Counted from the stretch's first letter, positions 25,934 through 34,250 are shown. The stretch is DNA of 64,000 nt from Pontibacter akesuensis (GCF_001611675.1 NZ_CP014766.1:3534001-3598000), one strand, 5' to 3'. The notes: a model not told the origin generated them from the letters alone. Numbers and translations are program-made.

Positions 25934-27463
25934 ATGGAGCATCTCCAAAAAGATCAAATAGCATTGCCTTCCCCAGTGAAGGAGGGAGCCGAAGCGGCAA
26001 ACCCGCTATTCCCGGTTTTTCTGAAACTCGAGGAATTGCAGACGCTGGTGGTTGGCGGTGGGGCGGTAGGACTGGAAAAGCTTTCTGCCATACTTGCCAA
26101 TAGCCCGCAGGCGCACGTGCGCCTGGTAGCTCCGGAGATCCGGGAGGACATCTGGGCGCTGGCAGCCAAACACCCAACGGTAAAGCTGGACGTGCGGGAG
26201 TTTCACGAGGATGATTTGGTTGATACTGACATTGTGCTGGTTGCTACCAATGACCCTGTGCTGAACAAAGCCATCCGGGATCTTGCCAAATCTAGGAAGA
26301 TACTGGCCAATGTGGCCGATACGCCGCAGCAGTGTGATTTTTACCTGGGCTCGGTGGTGCAGAAAGGAAGCCTGAAGTTTGGCATATCTACCAATGGCAA
26401 GTCGCCCACTGTGGCGAAGCGGGTAAAGGAGGTACTGAACGAGGCCTTTCCGGAGGAGATTGACCAGGTACTGGGCAAGATGGGCAAAATACGCGCCCAA
26501 CTGAACGGCGATTTTGCAGAGAAGGTAAAGCAGCTGAACGCGCTCACGGAAGGGCTGGTGGCGCCGGTGCCGAAAAGGAAGTCGAAGGTTAACCTTACCT
26601 CTGTTTTGGTCACGCTGTTTGCCGCAATTGCCCTGATGGTAACAGGGCACCTGTTGTTCACTTACATTCCGTTGCAAACCATCGGCAACGCCGCCATGGA
26701 TGTGGCCGGACAAGTGGATTCGGATATCCTGATATTTATACTTGCCGGTTTTGTGGCGCAGCTGATTGATGGGGCTTTGGGCATGGCCTATGGCGTGAGT
26801 GCAACGACTTTCCTGTTGAGTTTCGGGGTGAGTCCGGTGGCGGCCAGTGCGAGTGTGCACGCCTCGGAGATCTTCACCTCGGGTGTATCCGGCTGGATGC
26901 ACCTGAAGTTCGGAAACGTGAACAGCAAGCTATTTAAAAATATTGTGCTGCCGGGCGTGCTGGGGGCTATTGTTGGGGCCTACCTGCTGTTCAGCTTTGA
27001 AGAATACCTGTACGTTATTAAGCCGCTTGTGGCAGTTTACACGCTGGTGCTGGGTATCCTGATCTTAAAGAAAGTGCTGCAGAAGAAGGTGAAAAAGCAG
27101 CCGGTGAAGCGGCTTGGGATGTTGGCAACAGTTGGTGGTTTCCTAGATGCCATCGGCGGTGGCGGCTGGGGCCCGATCGTGTCGTCCACTCTAATTGCGA
27201 AAGGGCGTAATCCGATGTATACGATTGGCTCTGTCAACCTGGCGGAGTTCTTTGTGTCCATTGCCAGCTCTGCTACCTTTGTCGCATTTGCAGGTATTTC
27301 GCACTGGCAGGTGATAGTAGGGCTTATACTTGGCGGCTCCATTTCAGCCCCGATTGGGGCCAGGCTGGCGCGTAAGCTGCCGGTAAAAACCATGATGATT
27401 ATCGTAGGCATCGTGGTGATCATCGTGAGCCTAAGGCTGATCATGATGGCGCTGCCTTTTTAA
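25934..27463 (+). CDS. Fusion: precorrin-2 dehydrogenase/ferrochelatase domain plus TSUP (TauE/SafE) permease
   Basis: A 509-aa two-part protein. Residues ~25-215 match the CysG N-terminal/Met8p-like module (LVVGGGAVGLEKLSAIL, DIVLVATNDPVLNKAI, ISTNGKSPTVAKRVKEVL) that oxidises precorrin-2 and inserts iron. Residues ~225-509 are an eight-helix TSUP permease (GFVAQLIDGALGMAYGVSATTFLL, GGFLDAIGGGGWGPIVSSTLI) of the kind that exports sulfite or related sulfur compounds. No separate siroheme synthase gene is seen nearby, so this would complete the cofactor pathway begun by CobA. One polypeptide thus joins cofactor synthesis to sulfur-compound transport across the inner membrane. Confidence 0.88.
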   Translation: MEHLQKDQIALPSPVKEGAEAANPLFPVFLKLEELQTLVVGGGAVGLEKLSAILANSPQAHVRLVAPEIREDIWALAAKHPTVKLDVREFHEDDLVDTDIVLVATNDPVLNKAIRDLAKSRKILANVADTPQQCDFYLGSVVQKGSLKFGISTNGKSPTVAKRVKEVLNEAFPEEIDQVLGKMGKIRAQLNGDFAEKVKQLNALTEGLVAPVPKRKSKVNLTSVLVTLFAAIALMVTGHLLFTYIPLQTIGNAAMDVAGQVDSDILIFILAGFVAQLIDGALGMAYGVSATTFLLSFGVSPVAASASVHASEIFTSGVSGWMHLKFGNVNSKLFKNIVLPGVLGAIVGAYLLFSFEEYLYVIKPLVAVYTLVLGILILKKVLQKKVKKQPVKRLGMLATVGGFLDAIGGGGWGPIVSSTLIAKGRNPMYTIGSVNLAEFFVSIASSATFVAFAGISHWQVIVGLILGGSISAPIGARLARKLPVKTMMIIVGIVVIIVSLRLIMMALPF

Positions 27464-27573
27464 GTATGAAATAGAAATTGAAAATTAAATATGAGCGGAA
27501 TCAAGAACGATAAACTGCATCTTAGCGGAAGTCTTTTGTCTTGATACCTGATACTTGTGTCTAAAATAAGAAT
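27464..27573. repeat. Spacer with TGATACCTGATACTTGTGTC scrap
   Basis: A 110-bp non-coding spacer. Its right half, CTTGATACCTGATACTTGTG followed by TCTAAAATA, has the look of short intergenic repeats common in this phylum. No promoter or terminator is clear. Confidence 0.3.
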
Positions 27574-28737
27574 ATGGAAAATGAAACCGGGGCGATACGC
27601 CTGCAGGCGGAGCGGTCGCAGTACAGGGAGCATTCGGTGCCGCTATACTTAACCTCCAGCTTTACCTTTGAAGATGCCGAGCAGGCGCGTGCGGTGTTTG
27701 CCGAAGAAGAGCAGGGGCAGGTATATTCCCGTTACGCAAACCCAAACGTAGATGAGCTCCTGCAGAAAATGTGTTACCTGGAGAAGGCGGAGGATGGCTT
27801 TGCTTTTGCCTCGGGTATGGGCGCTATTTTCGGTTGCCTGGGAGCGCTGCTACAGGCCGGTGACCATGTGCTGGCCTGCCGTTCGGTTTTTGGCTCTACG
27901 CACCAGCTGCTAACAAATATCTTCCCGAAGTGGGGTGTCTCGTACAGTTATGCCGATGCAGGTAAGCCGGAGGAATGGGAGCTCCTGATTACGCCCGCCA
28001 CAAAACTTATATTGATAGAGACACCCTCCAACCCGGGGCTGGAGCTGATCGACCTGGAATGGCTTGGTGCGTTGAAGCGGAAGCATAACCTGCTGCTGTT
28101 GGTGGATAATTGTTTTGCCACACCCGTACTGCAAACGCCTGCCGATTTTGGAGCTGATCTGATACTGCACTCTGCTACCAAGTATATCGATGGTCAGGGG
28201 CGGGTATTAGGTGGAATAGCCGTTGGCTCTAAGGAACTGATGGCGCAGATCCGCTACTTTGCCCGGCACACAGGCCCGGCCATGTCGCCGTTCAACGCCT
28301 GGATTTTATCGAAGAGCCTGGAGACGCTGACACTGCGGGTGGAGAAGCACAGTGAGAACGCCCTGAAACTGGCTGAGGCCCTGGAAGGAAATTCAGCGTT
28401 GGAGAAAGTTAACTATCCGTTCCTGCCCTCTTTCCCACAGTATGAGCTGGCCAAAAAGCAGATGAAGCAAGGCGGAGGCATTGTGACGCTGGAAGTAAAA
28501 GGCGGCTATGATGCAGCCAAGCGTTTTATCGATCACCTGCAGATGGCCAGTATCAGTGCCAACCTCGGCGATACGAGAACAATTGTCACGCATCCGGCTT
28601 CTACCACGCATTCCAAACTAAAAGAAGAAGAGCGTGCGGCCACAGGCATTACACCGGGGCTGGTGCGTGTGTCGGTAGGACTGGAAGGTATCAATGATAT
28701 TATTGCCGACATAACACAGGCGCTGGAGCAAGTGTAG
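27574..28737 (+). CDS. Trans-sulfuration family PLP enzyme (O-succinyl/acetylhomoserine sulfhydrylase-like)
   Basis: A 387-aa Cys/Met-metabolism PLP enzyme. It has YSRYANPNVDELLQKM with the cofactor-contacting Tyr/Arg, ASGMGAIFGCLGALL, LILIETPSNPGLELIDL, DNCFATPVLQTP and the PLP-binding lysine in LILHSATKYIDGQGRVLGG. The C terminus (THPASTTHSKL, PGLVRVSVGLEGINDIIADI) is canonical. The operon (sulfide production upstream) favours direct sulfhydrylation, as in MetZ, over cystathionine synthesis, but the two cannot be separated by eye. It lies 32 bp before the OsmC-family gene. Confidence 0.87.
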   Translation: MENETGAIRLQAERSQYREHSVPLYLTSSFTFEDAEQARAVFAEEEQGQVYSRYANPNVDELLQKMCYLEKAEDGFAFASGMGAIFGCLGALLQAGDHVLACRSVFGSTHQLLTNIFPKWGVSYSYADAGKPEEWELLITPATKLILIETPSNPGLELIDLEWLGALKRKHNLLLLVDNCFATPVLQTPADFGADLILHSATKYIDGQGRVLGGIAVGSKELMAQIRYFARHTGPAMSPFNAWILSKSLETLTLRVEKHSENALKLAEALEGNSALEKVNYPFLPSFPQYELAKKQMKQGGGIVTLEVKGGYDAAKRFIDHLQMASISANLGDTRTIVTHPASTTHSKLKEEERAATGITPGLVRVSVGLEGINDIIADITQALEQV

Positions 28738-28769
28738 ACAGAAACTTTAGAAACCCTAATCAAACCAAC

Positions 28770-29186
28770 ATGGAAGTTAACTTAACCCGCGTAGACCAGG
28801 ATTTTCACTTTGCGGCCACAGGTGCATCAGGAGTTGAGATTAATATAGACGGATCACCTGAAATCGGTGGGCACAACGCGGGAGCCCGCCCAATGGAATT
28901 GCTGCTGATGGGCCTCGGCGGTTGCAGCGCCATCGACATAATTCAGATTCTAAAGAAGAAACGCCAGCAGATCGACTCCTTCAAAATCAATGTGAAAGCA
29001 GATAGGATAGCAGGTCAGGTTCCTTCGCTGTTCAAGCAGATCCATGTTCATTTTATACTTGGCGGACAGCTGGAGGAAGCAAAGGTGCAACAGGCCATCC
29101 AACTGTCGATGGACAAGTACTGCTCCGTAGCTGCCATACTTTACAAAACCACCACCATCAGCTACAGTCATGAGTTGGTGAAGTAA
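28770..29186 (+). CDS. OsmC family protein
   Basis: A 138-aa OsmC/Ohr-fold protein. The two redox cysteines are in GLGGCSAIDI (~residue 52) and MDKYCSVAAIL (~116), and the RPMELLLMGLGG helix start is typical. OsmC/YhfA-type proteins reduce organic peroxides or act in sulfur-linked thiol metabolism. It is last in the sulfur operon and ends just before a repeat and a bidirectional terminator. Confidence 0.88.
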   Translation: MEVNLTRVDQDFHFAATGASGVEINIDGSPEIGGHNAGARPMELLLMGLGGCSAIDIIQILKKKRQQIDSFKINVKADRIAGQVPSLFKQIHVHFILGGQLEEAKVQQAIQLSMDKYCSVAAILYKTTTISYSHELVK

Positions 29187-29198
29187 ATAAATGATTTT

Positions 29199-29225
29199 TG
29201 TAGGGACAGGTTGCAACCTATTCCG
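29199..29225. repeat. TGTAGGGACAGGT palindromic repeat, copy 1
   Basis: TGTAGGGACAGGTTGCAACC then TATTCCG carries the near-palindrome AGGTTGCAACCT. It matches the copy at 33158-33182 except at the centre. Confidence 0.7.
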
Positions 29226-29230
29226 TCATA

Positions 29231-29275
29231 AACAGTGAAGCCGCTGCAAGTATAAACTGCAGCGGCTTCACTGTT
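29231..29275. terminator. Bidirectional terminator between the convergent sulfur operons
   Basis: AACAGTGAAGCCGCTGCA pairs perfectly with TGCAGCGGCTTCACTGTT. The 9-nt loop contains an AAGTATA heptamer. It ends both the osmC and the cysN transcripts. Confidence 0.88.
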
Positions 29276-29292
29276 ATCTGAAATTTCTGTAC

Positions 29293-30549
29293 CTAAAATT
29301 CTATTTCAGCTACCATACCGGCACCAACTGTGGCAAACGAGGTGTCGTCCACAAGTATGAATCCGCCGTTGGCGCGGTTGTTCGCATACTTGTCCAGCAG
29401 GAGCGGAGTGGCTGTTTTAATTTGCACGCGGCAGATGTCATTCAACTGTACCTGGTCAATGTCCTCCAGGTGCTCAAGCGAGTTGATGTCGATCTTGTAG
29501 TCGATGTGTCGCACCACACAGCGTGTTTCAGTGGAGTTGTGGCGAAGCAGCAGTTTAGCACCGGGCTTCAATGCTTTGTTGTGCATCCAGCAAACTACGG
29601 CCTCAAACTCCTGCGCAACTTCCAGGTTATCGGCGGCTTTTACCAGCACGTCGCCGCGGCTAATGTCTACCTCATCAGCCAATTGCAACACTACCGACAT
29701 CGGTGCGAAAGCTTCCTCGAGCACTTTCCCGCCCAGCTCTACAGATTTCACGGTAGTGGTCTGGCCAGATGGCTGCACGGTAACTTTATCGCCTGCTTTG
29801 TACGTGCCGCTGATCACTTTACCTGCATAACCGCGGTAATCGTGGTGTTCGGCAGTAAGCGGACGAATCACGTACTGCACCGGAAAGCGCGCATCTTCCA
29901 GGTTGAAGTCCTGCGAAACTGGCACCTGCTCCAGGTGCTCCAGCAGGCTCGGCCCCTGGTACCATGGCATCGAGAAGTCCGATCCCTCTACAATGTTGTC
30001 GCCTTTCAGCGCACTGACAGGTATGAAGGTGATGTCTTTGGCGTTCAGCTTACGGGCAAACTGCTGGTAATCGGCCACAATCTCGTTGTATACCTGCTCA
30101 TCATAGCCCACCAGGTCCATCTTGTTGATACAGATCACCAGGTGCGGAATGCCCAGCAGGGAGGAAATGATCGAGTGGCGGCGCGTCTGCTCCTGCACGC
30201 CTTTGCGGGCATCCACGAGTATAATCGACAAGTTAGAGTTTGACGCACCCGTTACCATGTTGCGGGTATACTGGATGTGGCCCGGCGCATCGGCAATGAT
30301 GAACTTGCGCTTCTCTGTGGAGAAGTACTTGTACGCCACATCAATCGTAATGCCCTGCTCGCGTTCGGCTTTCAAACCATCTGTGAGCAGCGACAGGTCA
30401 ATCTGTCCGTCCTCGTTCACGCGGCCGGAGCTTTCAATGGCTTCCAACTGGTCGGCAAAAATCTGCTTCGTGTCGTAGAGCAGGCGACCGATCAGAGTGC
30501 TCTTGCCGTCGTCTACGCTGCCGGCGGTGATAAATCGTAGTATATCCAT
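29293..30549 (-). CDS. cysN: Sulfate adenylyltransferase subunit 1 (GTPase)
   Basis: A 418-aa EF-Tu-like GTPase. The G-motifs are GSVDDGKST (~10-18), a DAPGH switch II motif (~90) and NKMD (~145), followed by two beta-barrel domains. There is no fused APS kinase (CysC) domain: the length stops at the CysN core. With CysD it activates sulfate to APS, GTP hydrolysis driving the reaction. It overlaps the cysD stop by one base (TAATG), indicating translational coupling. Last gene of the minus-strand cysHDN operon. Confidence 0.95.
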   Translation of the reverse strand: MDILRFITAGSVDDGKSTLIGRLLYDTKQIFADQLEAIESSGRVNEDGQIDLSLLTDGLKAEREQGITIDVAYKYFSTEKRKFIIADAPGHIQYTRNMVTGASNSNLSIILVDARKGVQEQTRRHSIISSLLGIPHLVICINKMDLVGYDEQVYNEIVADYQQFARKLNAKDITFIPVSALKGDNIVEGSDFSMPWYQGPSLLEHLEQVPVSQDFNLEDARFPVQYVIRPLTAEHHDYRGYAGKVISGTYKAGDKVTVQPSGQTTTVKSVELGGKVLEEAFAPMSVVLQLADEVDISRGDVLVKAADNLEVAQEFEAVVCWMHNKALKPGAKLLLRHNSTETRCVVRHIDYKIDINSLEHLEDIDQVQLNDICRVQIKTATPLLLDKYANNRANGGFILVDDTSFATVGAGMVAEIEF

Positions 30550-31457
30550 TAAAAGTATCCTCCTTTCTTACGGTCTTCCATCGCCGTCTCCGACAGCTTG
30601 TCGTCGATGCGGGTGGCGCCACGCTCACTAATTTTAGACTCCAGAATCTCGGCAATCACGCCGTCAATGTCATGGGCAATTGATTCTACCGCAGCCGTAC
30701 AGGTCATGTCGCCCACCGTGCGGAATCGTACCTGCCGCTTCACAACGATATCGTCCGGCTCCTGGTAAATAAAATCAGACCAGGCCATCAGCTTGCCATC
30801 CCGCACCAGGCACTCGCGCTCGTGCGTGTAGTAAATGTTTGGCAGGGCTATTTCCTCTCGTTTGATGTAGTTCCACACGTCCAGTTCTGTCCAGTTGGAG
30901 ATCGGGAACACGCGCACATTTTCACCTTTGTTGATGTGGCCGTTGTAGATGTTCCAAAGCTCGGGGCGCTGGCGCTTCGGGTCCCACTGGCCAAATTCAT
31001 CACGCACCGAAAAGATGCGTTCCTTGGCACGGGCTTTCTCTTCGTCGCGTCGGGCACCACCGATGCAGGCATCAAATCCAAACTCCTCAATCGTTTCCAG
31101 TAAGGTATGCGTTTGCAGTCCGTTGCGGCTGGCATAACGTCCCTTCGGCTCCGAAAGGCTTTTGCGTTTGATCGTGTCTTCCACGTTGCGCACAATCAGC
31201 TTCTCGCCCAGTCGCTCAGCCAGTTCATCGCGGTAGCGGATGGCCTCCGGGAAGTTGTGGCCTGTATCGATGTGCACCAGCGGGAACGGGAACTTACCGG
31301 GTCGAAACGCTTTCTCGGCCAAACGCACCAGCGTGATAGAATCTTTGCCGCCCGAAAAGAGCAGGGCCGGCTTCTCAAACTGCCCCGCAACCTCGCGCAT
31401 GATGTGAATTGCCTCCGCTTCCAGCTGGTCAAGGTAATCCAGGTATCTCTTAGTCAT
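30549..31457 (-). CDS. cysD: Sulfate adenylyltransferase subunit 2
   Basis: A 302-aa ATP-PPase. The PP-loop LLFSGGKDSITLVRLA lies near residue 30, followed by FPLVHIDTGHNFPEAI, then GGARRDEEKARAKERIFSVR and VFPISNWTELDVWNYI. The C terminus, CTAAVESIAHDIDGVIAEIL with a basic ERGATRIDDK stretch, is canonical. It forms APS from ATP and sulfate together with CysN. A spacer with AT-rich TTTTGAATTATGAAT repeats (31460-31564) separates it from cysH. Confidence 0.95.
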   Translation of the reverse strand: MTKRYLDYLDQLEAEAIHIMREVAGQFEKPALLFSGGKDSITLVRLAEKAFRPGKFPFPLVHIDTGHNFPEAIRYRDELAERLGEKLIVRNVEDTIKRKSLSEPKGRYASRNGLQTHTLLETIEEFGFDACIGGARRDEEKARAKERIFSVRDEFGQWDPKRQRPELWNIYNGHINKGENVRVFPISNWTELDVWNYIKREEIALPNIYYTHERECLVRDGKLMAWSDFIYQEPDDIVVKRQVRFRTVGDMTCTAAVESIAHDIDGVIAEILESKISERGATRIDDKLSETAMEDRKKGGYF

Positions 31458-31459
31458 AC

Positions 31460-31564
31460 TTCGTATCTAATTTTGAATTATGAATGCTTAATTTTGAATT
31501 GAGACCCTCGAAGAGTATCGCACAAACCACATTTATAATTCATAATTTATAATTCATAATTATA
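31460..31564. repeat. AT-rich TTTTGAATTATGAAT repeat between cysH and cysD
   Basis: AATTTTGAATTATGAATGC and AATTTTGAATTG on the left face two copies of ATAATTCATAATTTATAATTC on the right, giving a long AT-rich inverted structure inside the operon. Confidence 0.6.
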
Positions 31565-32284
31565 TTATCGCGCGTGCAGGCCGCATTCCTTTTTGGAGTT
31601 ATCCTCCCACCACCAGCGGCCGGCGCGGAAATCCTCGCCTTCAGCAATGGCACGGGTACAAGGGGCGCAGCCTATACTTACAAAGCCCTTGTCGTGCAGC
31701 GGGTTGTAAGGAATGTTAAGCGCTTTGATGGCCGCCCACACGTCATCCAGAGTATAGTGCAGCAGTGGGTTATACTTAATGAGTTGGTGCGCCTCGTCCC
31801 ACTCCAGCAGCTGCAGGTCCTGCCGGGCTCCTGATTGGTCGGCGCGGATGCCGGTTACCCAAATCTGCACGCCTTCCAGGGCCCGGTTCAGCGGCTCCAC
31901 TTTGCGGATGTAGCAGCACTGTTTGCGATCGTCGATGGAGTTGTAGAAGCTCATCGGCCCTTTCTCGTTCACGAGCTGCTCCACGGCCTCGTGCTTGGGG
32001 AAGTATACTTCTATCTTTTTGCCGTAGTGGTTGTTCGTTTTGTGCAGCAGGGTATAGGCCTCGTTAAAGAGGCGCCCCGTATCCAGCGTGAAAACGCGCA
32101 CCGGCAAATCATTCTCGAAAATAAAGTGCGTGATGAGCTGGTCTTCCACGCCCAAACTGGAGGAAAAAGCAATACTGCCCTCAAACTCCTGTGCCAGGAT
32201 GCGCAGTCCCTCTTCCGCCGGAAGTTCGGCGAGGGCGTTGCGCAGGCTATCGAGCTTCGCCAGCAATCCTTGTGATAAATCCAT
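31565..32284 (-). CDS. cysH: Assimilatory adenylyl-sulfate (APS)/PAPS reductase
   Basis: A 239-aa thioredoxin-dependent sulfonucleotide reductase; start MDLSQGLLAKLD at 32284. The PP-loop-like AFSSSLGVEDQLI and VRVFTLDTGRLFNEAY are present. Cysteine pairs QCCYIRK and GCAPCTRA (a CC...CxxC pattern) indicate a 4Fe-4S cluster, and the tail KKECGLH holds the catalytic Cys. The cluster pattern marks the APS-type enzyme, which fits the absence of an APS kinase here. It is first in the cysHDN operon and lies behind a SAM riboswitch and a poly-Cys leader peptide. Confidence 0.92.
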   Translation of the reverse strand: MDLSQGLLAKLDSLRNALAELPAEEGLRILAQEFEGSIAFSSSLGVEDQLITHFIFENDLPVRVFTLDTGRLFNEAYTLLHKTNNHYGKKIEVYFPKHEAVEQLVNEKGPMSFYNSIDDRKQCCYIRKVEPLNRALEGVQIWVTGIRADQSGARQDLQLLEWDEAHQLIKYNPLLHYTLDDVWAAIKALNIPYNPLHDKGFVSIGCAPCTRAIAEGEDFRAGRWWWEDNSKKECGLHAR

Positions 32285-32440
32285 AGGATATCGTATAATC
32301 TCTTGAAAACTAAAACAGGTACTTGGGTTTTCGGTGCTGCACCACAACCATGCCAAATGGCGGCGGCTGCCTAAGCAGGGAAAAAGGCGCGATGGTTTTA
32401 GCTGCCTGTTATACCGAAAGTGTGTTTGGGAAGTGCCAGA

Positions 32441-32569
32441 TTAACACGGACAACAGCAACAACAATTCAGTTTACCCTGTGCACTGGTAGATACAAAGGT
32501 TGCGTAAGCAGTGGGGGAGGTGCCATTGCTTGCTTTACTGCTTGCTGATGTGTTGTAATAGGTTTGCAT
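32441..32569 (-). CDS. Poly-cysteine leader peptide upstream of cysH (42 aa)
   Basis: A small ORF starting ATG 10 nt after the riboswitch P1 stem. It begins MQTYYNTSAS, has a Ser/Thr/Ala-rich body with ATFVS, and ends LNCCCCCPC-stop (six Cys in the last seven codons). Position, composition and terminal Cys run match leader peptide 1 at 22384-22497, and the MQT start and ATF-S string match leader peptide 2 at 22641-22784. The stop lies 156 nt before the cysH start codon. Inferred role: cysteine/Cys-tRNA-responsive attenuation of cysHDN. Confidence 0.83.
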   Translation of the reverse strand: MQTYYNTSASSKASNGTSPTAYATFVSTSAQGKLNCCCCCPC

Positions 32570-32579
32570 TGCTTTTGTA

Positions 32580-32681
32580 ATTTATATGCCCCGGCCTGAC
32601 CGGGATAGGAATTGGCACCTTACCACTTTGGAGGTTGCCAGAGGGTCATAGAGCCTAGTCTCTCGCCTCTTCTTTATAAAT
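32580..32681 (-). ncRNA. SAM-I-type riboswitch upstream of cysH
   Basis: Minus-strand reading gives GAGAGACTAGGCTCTATGACC, CTCTGGCAACC, AAGGTGCCAATTCCT and a P4 hairpin CCCGGTCAGGCCGGG, closed by P1 arms ATTTATA (32681-32675) and TATAAAT (32586-32580). Core and P1 are shared with the copy at 22274-22374. From P1 to the next ORF both loci have nearly the same sequence (ATATAAATTACAAAA then ATG). Confidence 0.9.
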
Positions 32682-32715
32682 TTTACAGACGTGACGTCCA
32701 TTGGTTTACTACCGG

Positions 32716-32723
32716 CAAAAATA
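32716..32723 (-). promoter_or_regulatory. Candidate -7 element for cysHDN
   Basis: On the minus strand TATTTTTG fits TAnnTTTG. It would place the transcript start about 25 nt before the aptamer, as at the sulfite reductase locus. Confidence 0.5.
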
Positions 32724-32861
32724 CGGTTTTTTCCGGGATGTATAAATTTTATGAGGTAAATATTAGAGAATTAATGTTGACGTTAGGATACTGGGCAACA
32801 TCAGGGTACGGATTTCATAAGTGTCCGACGGGGGTGTTTTAGAAGTGTCAAATGTCCTGCT

Positions 32862-32908
32862 GGCGCGAGTTTTTAACTCGCGGCCTACAAATGAGGTTCA
32901 GTTTGTAG
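32862..32908. repeat. Double-hairpin repeat (CGCGAGTT...AACTCGCG)
   Basis: CGCGAGTTTTTAACTCGCG followed by CTACAAATGAGGTTCAGTTT then GTAG gives two adjacent hairpins of REP type in a gene-free region. Confidence 0.6.
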
Positions 32909-32966
32909 CTCGATTGGCCTGAAAAGCCATACTTGCATAGCTGCAGCTGTACTTGTTGCATTCCCT

Positions 32967-32988
32967 GGCGCAAGCGTCCGCTTGTGCC
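32967..32988. repeat. GGCGCAAGCG palindromic repeat
   Basis: GGCGCAAGCGTCCGCTTGTG followed by CC is a compact palindrome with one mismatch, of a type widely scattered between genes in this phylum (general knowledge). Confidence 0.6.
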
Positions 32989-33157
32989 TTTGACTACCTC
33001 CGCTTTTCGCAACTTGAACCAAGCTATTTTTTCTAGTTGCCGTTTACCCTCCGGTTCCCTGATACTTATGTTTCACCTCCTACCTTGGGGCGCTCAACCC
33101 AAGGACTGAAACAGTTCAACTAGCCGCTGCCTTTGCTCTCCTTCAATTACAGGAATT

Positions 33158-33182
33158 GTAGGGACAGGTCGCGACCTGTTCG
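33158..33182. repeat. TGTAGGGACAGGT palindromic repeat, copy 2
   Basis: TGTAGGGACAGGTCGCGACC then TGTTC, with the palindrome ACAGGTCGCGACCTGT. It is the better-preserved copy of the element at 29199-29225. Confidence 0.75.
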
Positions 33183-33233
33183 GGGAATACCATCGGCTAC
33201 AGAGCTTGTACCTGAGTAAAAGCAGTACCGCTA

Positions 33234-33300
33234 CTCCCTCTCCTGTTTTTAGGAGAGGGCAGGGGTGAGGTAAATTTTTCTCCTCAAAGGGGTTAGGGGT
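33234..33300. repeat. G/C-run repeats (CCCTCTCCT...AGGAGAGGG type)
   Basis: CTCCCTCTCC...TAGGAGAGGG followed by CAGGGGTGAGG, then CTCCTCAAAGGGGTTAGGGG. Similar runs occur at 5373-5407, 33359-33385 and 50998-51153. Confidence 0.55.
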
Positions 33301-33411
33301 GGGTTCCCTGTTTTAGCCGAAACCATAAAGCTTATACTTCAGCAACAGCAGCTACAGACTCTCCTCTAGGAAAAGGAGGAGTTAGTGACTGTTGGATCCT
33401 GCAGTCACACC

Positions 33412-34131
33412 TCACGCAGCCAAACCCGTTACATACTTCACAAGGGAGCGCTTGGCAATGGGCAGCAGGGCCTGCTCCAGCGGCATGGGCACTTTGGCTA
33501 TTGCCACGAAAGCGGCTGGGTTCGGCAGCTCCTGCCGTTCCCGGAGCAGCTGCACTTTCAGTTGCTCATGGGTTTGGGCAAGGCCCCGGCGCACGGTCTG
33601 CAGGTGTTTTGTGTTGATGCCCCTATACTTCTCGTAGGTGTTTTCGAAAACAGTAATGTTATACACGTACACGTGCGTTTCCTTACCCGGGAATGCATCC
33701 AGGAAAAGATACCCTTCGTTGTGGTACATCGGCGTAATGCCAACCGGACTTATCTCCAGGTGGCGTTCCACGAAACTGTACAGCTCCTTTCCCTCTTCCA
33801 GCGTCTCGGTGAAAAGCGGCGTGGCGTACTGAATAATTTCTTCTATCTGCTGCATCGTCTCGTCGTCGTTCACAATCTTTTCATATACCAGTTCCAGCTT
33901 CTCAAAGTCAGCACGGCTGATGCGCTTCGGGAATGACTCATATACCAGTTGCTTGTGCGCCTTTACCTGCTGCAGGTTGCGGTAATGCATGATCAGGTCG
34001 GAGAAAACAGGATAGAGGCGCTGCTTGTTGAATTCGTTTCTGGCGGCTTTCAGGTAAGCCAGCAGCAGGTACTTCTTGTACTCAAAGTCAAGGAGTCCTT
34101 CGGTAAGCCAGTTGACAGGTAGGGTGCTCAT
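33412..34131 (-). CDS. Hypothetical protein, 239 aa
   Basis: A soluble, largely helical protein with no signal peptide. Notable parts are the N-terminal WLTEGLLDFEYKKYLLLAYLK, a central acidic helix (DDETMQQIEEIIQYATPLF, ~90-110), a strand-rich section with YLFLDAFPGKETHVYVYNI (~140-165) and a C-terminal helix pair. I do not recognise a named domain; the look is of a conserved Bacteroidota protein of unknown function. It is separated from the cysH leader by the repeat-rich stretch and from its other neighbour by a terminator, so it is likely monocistronic. Confidence 0.8.
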   Translation of the reverse strand: MSTLPVNWLTEGLLDFEYKKYLLLAYLKAARNEFNKQRLYPVFSDLIMHYRNLQQVKAHKQLVYESFPKRISRADFEKLELVYEKIVNDDETMQQIEEIIQYATPLFTETLEEGKELYSFVERHLEISPVGITPMYHNEGYLFLDAFPGKETHVYVYNITVFENTYEKYRGINTKHLQTVRRGLAQTHEQLKVQLLRERQELPNPAAFVAIAKVPMPLEQALLPIAKRSLVKYVTGLAA

Positions 34132-34250
34132 AAGCCTTCAACTTGTTAAGGTTAAAACGTGTGGTATTTAACGTGAAACTGGGGCCCGGGATTATGATCT
34201 CGTCAGGTATTGTGGGCACACAGCAAAAAAAAATGACAATGTACCACCCC

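Noticed and set aside
26006-26902. 298-aa minus-strand ORF
   Set aside because: Antisense to the siroheme-synthase/TSUP fusion; His/Arg/Gln-rich shadow composition.
32612-32842. 76-aa plus-strand ORF
   Set aside because: It is antisense to the cysH riboswitch; its coding appearance is accidental.
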